Source: Chitinophagaceae bacterium
Lineage (GTDB): Bacteria > Bacteroidota > Bacteroidia > Chitinophagales > Chitinophagaceae
DNA: 10,470 nucleotides
NCBI GenBank assembly: GCA_947468255.1
Contig: CANIMM010000083.1
Coordinates: forward strand, 1 to 10,470
Direction: 5' to 3'
Both the position numbers and the translations under genes were made by a program. A model generated the notes under the pieces. That model made no database searches and was not told where the DNA came from. It saw nothing but the letters and a program-made list of their open reading frames with translations. Positions 1-5,730 of this stretch are shown here, in pieces. Position 1 is the first letter of the stretch; every line of letters starts with the position of its first letter.

Positions 1-594
1 CACCACAGACCAGATCCACAAACTCCGCTAGAAGAGACAATGAGGGCGTTGGATTTAATCGTGCGCCAAGGCAAAGCATTGTATGTTGGAATATCCAGCT
101 ATAATGCCGCTGATACAGAAAAGGCAATTTCAATGCTAAACAGTCTTGGAACGAAATGCTTAATTCACCAACCAAGATATTCCATGTTTGATCGATGGAT
201 TGAAAACGGCTTACTCGATGTATTGGACAATACTGGAACAGGCTGTATTACCTTCTCCTCTCTTGAACAGGGCCTTTTAACAAACAAATATTTAAAAGGA
301 ATTCCAGCTGATTCAAGAGCTGCGAACAAAAGAGGCAATGGCGCAATTGAAAGCGATGCCATAACAGATGAAAAAATTGCTAAGGTTGTAAAGCTAAATG
401 AAATAGCCATCAATAGAGGTCAAAACCTTGCTCAGATGGCATTGTCTTGGGTTTTAAAAGACAACCGCATTACATCCGTCGTGCTCGGAGTTAGTAAACC
501 AAATCAAATTGCAGACTCATTACAATGTCTTGAAAATTTGACTTTCTCTAGCGATGAACTTCAAAGCATCCATGCTATTTTAGGAAATAAGTAA
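1..594 (+). CDS. gpr: Aldo/keto reductase, YghZ/Gpr (L-glyceraldehyde 3-phosphate reductase) type, 5' end missing
   Basis: The reading frame is open from base 1 and ends at TAA 592-594, giving 197 residues. The ATG at 40 is internal, because the upstream codons read HHRPDPQTPLEET, a conserved family stretch. The second His fits the catalytic His of the aldo/keto reductase Asp-Tyr-Lys-His tetrad; the other three residues would lie off the left edge. Further family blocks are GKALYVGISSY, LIHQPRYSMFDRW, QGLLTNKYLKGIP, DSR, and the C-terminal AQMALSWVLKD with SVVLGVSKPNQI, which forms part of the NADPH-binding end of the TIM barrel. The pattern closely follows E. coli YghZ (about 346 residues), so roughly 140 N-terminal residues are missing. 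Family members reduce small aldehydes such as glyceraldehyde 3-phosphate or methylglyoxal with NADPH in the cytoplasm; the substrate here is inferred. One oddity is FSSLEQG where the family usually has F(S/T)PLAQG. The likely terminator lies at 975-1004. Confidence 0.9.
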   Translation, partial: HHRPDPQTPLEETMRALDLIVRQGKALYVGISSYNAADTEKAISMLNSLGTKCLIHQPRYSMFDRWIENGLLDVLDNTGTGCITFSSLEQGLLTNKYLKGIPADSRAANKRGNGAIESDAITDEKIAKVVKLNEIAINRGQNLAQMALSWVLKDNRITSVVLGVSKPNQIADSLQCLENLTFSSDELQSIHAILGNK

Positions 595-625
595 ACCATA
601 CTGCCAATGGGCTGGTCCTTTATAT

Positions 626-648
626 AATTAGTCGACCCTCAAAAAGTT
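626..648 (+). repeat. Left terminal inverted repeat of the small element
   Basis: This is the left copy of a 23-bp inverted repeat, with core GACCCTCAAAAAGTT. It differs from the reverse complement of 949-971 at one base only (C at 633, where the other copy implies T). The match stops abruptly at the inner edge, as expected for transposon ends. Confidence 0.75.
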
Positions 649-724
649 TGTTTAGGCGATTTGTCAAAGTAGGTGTTTTGTGCCCTTGAATAAAAAGTGC
701 TTGAAATGTTCAATATCGGCCGTT

Positions 725-758
725 AAAAAATCAATCCGCCGCGGCGGATTGATTTTTT
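725..758. repeat. Perfect 34-bp palindrome, terminator-like in both directions
   Basis: The 17-base arms are exactly complementary with no loop. They combine a GC-rich centre (CCGCCGCGGCGG) with an outer A6/T6 tract on each side. As RNA, either strand gives a strong stem followed by at least six U, the form of a bidirectional rho-independent terminator. It could stop read-through from the aldo/keto reductase gene rightward and from the PorP-like gene leftward, which has no clear terminator of its own nearer its stop. It lies inside the inverted-repeat element, so it is probably element sequence. Confidence 0.75.
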
Positions 759-761
759 TTG

Positions 762-791
762 TTACTTTTTTGCATCAAGGCAAAAAAGTAA
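762..791. repeat. Hairpin, 11-bp perfect stem, 8-base loop
   Basis: TTACTTTTTTG at 762-772 is exactly complementary to CAAAAAAGTAA at 781-791, with the loop CATCAAGG. From general experience, similar TTACTTTTTTG/CAAAAAAGTAA hairpins occur between genes in Bacteroidota genomes, but I cannot check copy number here. It lies 3 bases after the 34-bp palindrome and within the inverted-repeat element. Confidence 0.65.
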
Positions 792-948
792 AGGATCGCT
801 ATTGCGTGCAGGTTTCCAAGCCAATATAGTTCCCTTTTTTTACCAACAAAAACTAGTTGAAATGCAAGGTTATTAATCATTCGGTTGATTATCCAGTCGT
901 TCTTTATTGATTCATATTCATCAAAAGCTTTACCGAATGGCACTTTTT

Positions 949-971
949 AACTTTTTGAGGGTCAACTAATT
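949..971 (-). repeat. Right terminal inverted repeat of the small element
   Basis: This is the right copy of the 23-bp terminal repeat, in inverted orientation to 626-648 with one mismatch. The following base completes a TAATTA at 967-972 that mirrors the one at 625-630. The terminator hairpin starts only three bases further on. Confidence 0.75.
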
Positions 972-974
972 ACC

Positions 975-1004
975 AAGCCTCTCAACTTATTGAGAGGCTT
1001 TTTT
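975..1004 (+). terminator. Rho-independent terminator, probably of the aldo/keto reductase gene
   Basis: AAGCCTCTCA at 975-984 pairs perfectly with TGAGAGGCTT at 991-1000 around a 6-base loop. On the plus strand the stem ends in an uninterrupted run of six T (999-1004). The T run is only on the plus side; on the minus strand the stem is followed by GGTAATTA. It therefore best fits a rightward transcript, and the only rightward gene here ends at 594, about 380 bases earlier. Removing the inverted-repeat element would bring it within a few tens of bases of that stop codon. Confidence 0.8.
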
Positions 1005-1033
1005 ATGCCAACTAATTCATATCGAGCAATTCG

Positions 1034-2041
1034 CTAGGGCTTCCATGGACAAGGCACTGGACTATATCCCGAAAGCGTAGGCAGATGAATGATGATTGAT
1101 AATTCAGTACTATAAAGTGACAAAGCGCCCATGTTTTTTGTATAGGCAGGAATATCATAGGTAAGTCCAATATTTACATTGTCATATTTCATTCCAACAA
1201 AAGGATATACTACATCCTTGTATCGATACCAAAGTCCGGCAAATAGAATTTTTTCTCTGCTAAAATCTCCAGAGATATCAATACCCAACGACCCGCCTAC
1301 AGTGATTAGGTTACTATTGGCCTGCTGCTGGTACATTGAATTCATATTCACCAACAGCAAATCAGAAATGACATAAGAAAAATCAACATTGGCAACATAT
1401 TTTTGGCTGAGCCTTTGATTTGGATCGTTTAAAAAGGTTTGTTTGGGAGAATTTAAATTGTGTACACTTATTCCTGCATCAAAATCAAAATCATCCTGAT
1501 GGTAATTATATACGATACCTGTTGACATGGATAAAAAAGGTTTCATCACACCCAGCGCAACCTCGCCCGTAGGTAGACTTGCATCAAATCCGCCATTGGT
1601 AAGTTGTTCGCCAAAATTCAACATACTATAATCTACCTTTCTTTGTCCATACAATAAACCAAACCCTACTCCGATACGACTATTTTCATCTAAATTGGCC
1701 ATATAAGAAAAGCCATTTGAAACATAGGTACTTACCAATGCCCCATTCATAGTGCGATCACTCATTAAAAACAAACTGCCATACACAGGCGCTGTAGCAG
1801 CCGTCTTATCCATCAACATAGCTTCTCCACCTACCGTAAACGTTCGATAGGTAGTTTGGGAATTATTTCTTTGCTGCCGATAATTACTGGATAGCCGCCA
1901 TTTCCCCTTCACATTTGCAGCGGTCAAAGATGGATTGATAAATTGGGGAGATAAAAAAAACTGGGAAAAATGAGGATCCTGCGCATTGGCAACCCTTGCC
2001 AAAAAGCATATAAAAATAAATAGTATAATTCTTGTGTACAT
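1034..2041 (-). CDS. PorP/SprF-family T9SS outer-membrane protein
   Basis: The product has 335 residues. A signal peptide (about residues 1-20, ending VANA before Q) is followed by the family-typical start QDPHFSQFF and FINPSLTA. The rest alternates short hydrophobic and polar strands with many Gly, Asn and Tyr, as in an outer-membrane beta barrel. Recognisable family stretches are RLSSNYRQQ, GVGFGLLYGQ, ISVHNLNSPKQ, GLWYRYKDVVYPFVGMKYDN and the terminal ELSIIIHLP; the protein ends CPWKP. The length is normal for the family. The start ATG shares one base with the TAA of the preceding gene, which suggests translational coupling in one operon. Family members such as SprF of Flavobacterium johnsoniae are needed for secretion or surface attachment of type B C-terminal-domain proteins. 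A partnership with the upstream RCC1 protein is inferred from that pairing. No minus-strand terminator follows before the palindrome at 725-758. Confidence 0.92.
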   Translation of the reverse strand: MYTRIILFIFICFLARVANAQDPHFSQFFLSPQFINPSLTAANVKGKWRLSSNYRQQRNNSQTTYRTFTVGGEAMLMDKTAATAPVYGSLFLMSDRTMNGALVSTYVSNGFSYMANLDENSRIGVGFGLLYGQRKVDYSMLNFGEQLTNGGFDASLPTGEVALGVMKPFLSMSTGIVYNYHQDDFDFDAGISVHNLNSPKQTFLNDPNQRLSQKYVANVDFSYVISDLLLVNMNSMYQQQANSNLITVGGSLGIDISGDFSREKILFAGLWYRYKDVVYPFVGMKYDNVNIGLTYDIPAYTKNMGALSLYSTELSIIIHLPTLSGYSPVPCPWKP

Positions 2042-5000
2042 TAACGTAGTATTAAAGTTTGTCCGTTTCGTTGAATTTTATTACCCAAATTAGAAATGCC
2101 TTCTGCAAACCATGAATAGGCTTCTGAAGGCTGAGCCACTCCTCTAAAAGTTCCATCCCAGGTAATATTGATATTATTGGTTTCAAAAACTAGATTTCCC
2201 CATCGATTGAATATTCTAAAATAGGATAACATGTCAATCCCCGGCGTCACAATTAATAGTTTATCATTGTGACCATCATTGTTGGGGGAAAATGCCTTGG
2301 GTACTAAAAAATCTGCCTGGTCAAATATCAACACATTCACTGAATCACGATAGACACAACCTGCACCATTCGTTATTTGAACAACATAATTTGAAGGGGC
2401 TGTATAATTAAAAATAGGTGATGGTAGCAATGAATTATTAAGACCAGTGAAAGGACTCCAAATATATATTTTCCCATTCGCTCTAGCGGCAAGTTGCGTG
2501 TTGGTATTTTTTACGGCATACACGTTTGGATATTTTATTCCCTGTGGCGGAATTTCAATTTTAACATTTTTTGAAACTGACTTTGCAAGCAATGGACAGT
2601 TAGTAGGGGTAATCGTAAGCTGAACGATATTGATTTTTTCAATCAAAAAAGAGTGGGTCGGTGAGGTAACCGAAGCGCTGGTATTATCACCAAAATCCCA
2701 AAGCAAACTTATCGGACCAGATAAATTGGTAGTGGAGGTATTCGTAAAATTAATAGGGGTATTAATACAATACTTATCAAAACTAAAGTCCACAATCGGT
2801 GTTTTATTTAATACCAACGTAGGCGTATTTTGAACAATATAGGTACATCCTTTATCACTTATTAGCTTTACTGAATATACACCAGGCAGACTTGCAGGAT
2901 AGGTAGCAACCCCTACTGATGCAATTGGATTGCCATTCAAAAACCACTGATAACTATCGCCCCCTGTGGCAGTAAGCAATACCGTTGCTCCTTCACAAAT
3001 AATTCCATTATTGGATGCAGCAACGGTTCCTGTTGGAATGGAATGAATACTCACTGTTCCATTTTTTGCAGCCAACCCGCAACCACCCTGTAACGAAATA
3101 GTATAATTAAATACCCCCACAACAGTGGGTGTACCAGCAATGGAAATTTTATTGGATGCATTAACCGCTTGCAAACCAGCTGGCAATCCAGTAACAATGA
3201 AGTTGGTAGTACCTACTGTTGTATATTCTATGGTAGTAATTCCAGCGCCAATGCAGACGGATTGACTGTCGGTTGCAGCAGCAGAAGATAGTGCAATTGA
3301 ATTAAAAGAGGAAACTACTACCGCCAATAAACTTGGGTTACTGCTAGCAGTAATATTGGTTGCAAAAACTGAAATGTTACCAGATTGGCCGGATGAATCT
3401 ATTGTAACGGTGATGGTGTTGGTTCCCTGACCAGCTGTAATTCTCCAGCCTGTTGGAACAGCCCAGGTATAAGTGGCTGCATTGGCAACTGCCCCTACAC
3501 TATATATCTGCCCCGAAGTAAAAGGGCATTGAATCACTGTCCCCGTAATTGATCCAGGAGTCAAGGGAGCCGGTACGGGAGTGAATTTAACTGGAGTGGT
3601 AGCGATTGAAATTTCTCCGCTCACAGTAAATCCTAGGGTGGCAGTGGATGCAACAACAGCACTGGTTAATATAGCAGTATAGGTTCCATTATAATTATCA
3701 ATCGTATTGGCGATGGTTCCAGCATCGGTAGTAATCACCACGATTCCTCCACTGGTAGTGAGGTTAAGGCCGGAACTATTTTTTAACTGAACGGTTATGA
3801 TGGACGTGGATGTTCCATCAGCCATAATGATCGGAGCCGAGGCTGTTATGGTAGAAAGATTAATAGCTGGAGCAACTGGAATAGCACCGCAGATTGGAAT
3901 AGAAAAAGTACTACAATCAAAGGAGGTTACATATAAATCGTCATTCGTTCCGTCACCCATACTTCCCCTGGCTTTATGACCAACATAGCAAAACTGATCA
4001 CTGCCTACCTTTAAATACACCAGGGAATGTCCACCCATTTCACAAAAAATAGCTTTACTGCCGGATGATCCACTAGCTATACCAGGATCATAACTTGCTA
4101 CACCAGGGTCATAGCTTGAAATAGTACCAGTACCTTTTCCAAGCATCCCGGCATCATCCTCACCCCAGGTATACAATTTGCCATCGGTGGTAATGGCCGA
4201 TGCACAGGGAATACCTGAAGTATGCTCCTGTACCGAAATGAAATTAATATTGGTGAAATTAGTAGCATTGGAGCTTTTAACATTTACCCAACTTGTCCGT
4301 TCTGTTGAAGAAAAGTCGCCACACTGTTTTTTTGAATTATCACCCAATGCATATAAACTGCCAGAATTACTCAGCAAATAATAAGTGTTTTTTGCAGTAT
4401 ACGGTGAATTTTTAGTACCACCTGTCACTCCAATCATTTTAGCAATATTGCTCGATGAAAATTCAGCAGGCAAGCTCATCTTGGTTGCATATAATTTTGC
4501 TGCTGCTGCAGTACCATTTCCTAAATAGGTGGTATTACCCCAAGTATACACATCCCCATTGGCTGCCAAAGCCATAAAAGCACTGTTGTATTGCGTAGAC
4601 GAAGGTAGAGTACTAACCTGGCCCCGTGCAGCTGTAATATTAGTTAAAGGAGTTGATGCTGCTGTACTCACCCTTTTCCAAGAAGAAGAACCAACCGTAT
4701 TAGCAGATCCGCCATTTGCCTCCACCGCCTGGTTAGTCTGGGTAAGTATCCAAACCTGTCCGTTTCGATTTGGATTTACATTGTCATTTTTGGTTACTAT
4801 CAAAAGGGTTTTATTCGTTGCAAAAATACTCGCAACATCGGCTACTGCAATACCACTGGGCAGTTTCGATATAGCATCACCCCCTGAAGGCGTTAAAATT
4901 TTTTGAAAATTAGTGGTGGTAGTTAACGTAGTTGGAAGAACACCGCCGTAATTGCCTTGGTTATAACCAAGGGCATACAATCCGTCAGAGGCCAATACAA

Positions 5001-5295
5001 TCACCTGATCATATCCACCAACACCTCCACCAACAGTACCCATCAGTGGAATGGCTGAACCTGGAGGAATCAAATCCATCGGGGTTAATTGATTTACATA
5101 ACCAAATCCCATGTTTTCTCCCCAAACAGCAATTTTCCCATCGGTCTTTACCGCCATTGTAGCATGGTATCCACTTACAATTCTGTCATAAATAGAGCTA
5201 CACTGGGCATGAGATTGCTCCAACAGAAAAAAAAGAAAAAAAATAAAAAATATTAGCTGATAAAAATATCTCTTATAACTGGTTTTAATAGACAT
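2041..5295 (-). CDS. Secreted RCC1-repeat surface protein with Ig/PKD modules and T9SS type B sorting domain
   Basis: The product has 1084 residues. A Lys/Tyr-rich start and a very hydrophobic stretch (about 10-27, cleavage probably after SHA, residue 30) form the signal peptide. About 37-465 is an RCC1-like beta-propeller: six recurring blades have the pattern 'A..A.G.LY.WG.N', for example GKIAVWGEN (53-61), GDVYTWGN (247-254), GSLYALGDN (312-320) and GKLYTWGEDDAGMLGKG (372-388). An invasin/Big-like Ig domain follows (about 477-570), then a PKD-like module (578-660), a putative Ig module with GLPAGL and GTP (663-752), an Ig-like module (753-830), a PKD domain with WDFGDNT (866-872), and the type B sorting domain (about 997-1084: PKAFSPNNDGHND, FRIFNRWGNLVFE, WDG.F, YSWF). 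It should be exported by Sec and T9SS and held at the cell surface. The ligand of the propeller is unknown. Residues from about 666 are close paralogues of the end of the neighbouring adhesin. The PorP-like gene starts at its stop codon. Confidence 0.9.
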   Translation of the reverse strand: MSIKTSYKRYFYQLIFFIFFLFFLLEQSHAQCSSIYDRIVSGYHATMAVKTDGKIAVWGENMGFGYVNQLTPMDLIPPGSAIPLMGTVGGGVGGYDQVIVLASDGLYALGYNQGNYGGVLPTTLTTTTNFQKILTPSGGDAISKLPSGIAVADVASIFATNKTLLIVTKNDNVNPNRNGQVWILTQTNQAVEANGGSANTVGSSSWKRVSTAASTPLTNITAARGQVSTLPSSTQYNSAFMALAANGDVYTWGNTTYLGNGTAAAAKLYATKMSLPAEFSSSNIAKMIGVTGGTKNSPYTAKNTYYLLSNSGSLYALGDNSKKQCGDFSSTERTSWVNVKSSNATNFTNINFISVQEHTSGIPCASAITTDGKLYTWGEDDAGMLGKGTGTISSYDPGVASYDPGIASGSSGSKAIFCEMGGHSLVYLKVGSDQFCYVGHKARGSMGDGTNDDLYVTSFDCSTFSIPICGAIPVAPAINLSTITASAPIIMADGTSTSIITVQLKNSSGLNLTTSGGIVVITTDAGTIANTIDNYNGTYTAILTSAVVASTATLGFTVSGEISIATTPVKFTPVPAPLTPGSITGTVIQCPFTSGQIYSVGAVANAATYTWAVPTGWRITAGQGTNTITVTIDSSGQSGNISVFATNITASSNPSLLAVVVSSFNSIALSSAAATDSQSVCIGAGITTIEYTTVGTTNFIVTGLPAGLQAVNASNKISIAGTPTVVGVFNYTISLQGGCGLAAKNGTVSIHSIPTGTVAASNNGIICEGATVLLTATGGDSYQWFLNGNPIASVGVATYPASLPGVYSVKLISDKGCTYIVQNTPTLVLNKTPIVDFSFDKYCINTPINFTNTSTTNLSGPISLLWDFGDNTSASVTSPTHSFLIEKINIVQLTITPTNCPLLAKSVSKNVKIEIPPQGIKYPNVYAVKNTNTQLAARANGKIYIWSPFTGLNNSLLPSPIFNYTAPSNYVVQITNGAGCVYRDSVNVLIFDQADFLVPKAFSPNNDGHNDKLLIVTPGIDMLSYFRIFNRWGNLVFETNNINITWDGTFRGVAQPSEAYSWFAEGISNLGNKIQRNGQTLILR
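2055..3300 (-). repeat. Copy A of a ~1.25-kb intergenic-spanning paralogous segment (C-terminal modules)
   Basis: This stretch aligns with 5745-6990 at a constant offset of 3690 at every anchor I checked, so there is no net insertion or deletion. In 2061-2160 against 5751-5850 I count 10 mismatches in 100 bases. It encodes the last ~418 residues: one putative Ig module, one Ig-like module, one PKD domain, a linker and the sorting domain. Similarity fades just past 3300. Confidence 0.9.
4076..4117 (-). repeat. 21-bp tandem duplication inside the RCC1 propeller
   Basis: Two adjacent 21-base units (4076-4096 and 4097-4117) differ at three positions. They encode the heptads SYDPGIA and SYDPGVA near residues 393-408, in a loop between propeller blades that continues into a Gly/Ser-rich stretch (SGSSGS). 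The reading frame is kept. Confidence 0.8.
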
Positions 5296-5730
5296 TGGAA
5301 TATAGTATAAAACAAGTCAATCACTCATTCAAAGTTTCATAAGAAACTCCTTTAAAAAAATATAATTAAAAATCAGATTCAACTTGTGATGGCCCTACCC
5401 TGCTAATTTATAAATCAATAATAATTTCGCCCCGCAAAATTACATAACGAGCAGTCAGTTTATCCTTTTTAGGTGTTAGTTCTATCAATCAAATACCACC
5501 ATCCAAGGCTTTTTACTAATTAACCTATAATAAAGTTAATTACTTCCACTCAATAAACCCTGAATATGGTGAAGAGGAATAGGCAGAAATTTACCAACAA
5601 CACTCGGAAACATTGGTTGAAAACACATACCCCAACTACAGTATCCGGTTGTAGGGAACACTTAAACAAATATATAAACCACCTGAAATGGAGCTTAAAT
5701 GCCTGCTATACAGGATGTTCTCGGTGCGAA
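5296..5730. other. 435-bp non-coding spacer between the two large secreted-protein genes
   Basis: The spacer is AT-rich with no credible gene on either strand. On the minus strand it holds the 3' flank of the large adhesin gene and the 5' flank of the RCC1-PorP operon. Beside the promoter candidate at 5435-5442, I see a small stem in the presumed leader (5333-5338 with 5343-5348, 4-base loop) and an AT-only 8-bp stem apart from one G:C pair (5517-5524 with 5535-5542, 10-base loop). Neither has a proper T tract on the minus strand, so no convincing terminator for the adhesin gene is visible. The rest shows no recognisable structure. Confidence 0.6.
5435..5442 (-). promoter_or_regulatory. Candidate Bacteroidota sigma-70 -7 box for the RCC1-PorP operon
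   Basis: On the minus strand the bases read TAATTTTG, an exact match to the Bacteroidota -7 consensus TAnnTTTG. Transcription would start near 5428, leaving a leader of about 130 bases before the ATG at 5295. No clear TTG lies at the expected -33 distance, so the call rests on one box. A weaker alternative is TATATTTT at 5357-5364 with TTG at 5380-5382, but the 15-base spacing is too short. Confidence 0.4.

Larger units (their letters stand above)
626..971. mobile_element. Small inverted-repeat element (MITE-like or decayed IS), no transposase
   Basis: Two 23-bp inverted repeats (626-648 and 949-971) bound this segment and match at 22 of 23 positions. TAATTA occurs on both sides (625-630 and 967-972). 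Because TAATTA is its own reverse complement, it can be read as a target-site duplication or as the tips of the repeats. On the first reading the element proper is 631-966. Inside are a perfect 34-bp palindrome (725-758), a hairpin with an 11-bp stem (762-791) and a weak 6-bp stem (874-879 with 886-891). No transposase is encoded. The only sizeable frame runs on the minus strand from GTG 943 to TGA 731 (70 codons). It has an in-frame stop just upstream of the GTG and runs through both hairpins, so it is probably not a gene. Size, terminal repeats and lack of coding suggest a non-autonomous element; a decayed insertion sequence is the alternative. Confidence 0.6.

Noticed and set aside
165..413. 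82-codon minus-strand frame
   Set aside because: It lies antisense within the aldo/keto reductase gene and has no family features.
731..943. 70-codon minus-strand frame inside the inverted-repeat element
   Set aside because: It starts at GTG right after an in-frame stop, runs through both hairpins, ends within the palindrome and shows no recognisable domain.
4529..4906. 125-codon plus-strand frame
   Set aside because: It is antisense to the RCC1 region, whose propeller motifs are clear in the other frame; the antisense product shows no family features.
5630..5665. Possible terminator hairpin (CTACA/TGTAG) behind the adhesin gene
   Set aside because: The stem is only 5 bp with a long loop and no T tract on the minus strand.
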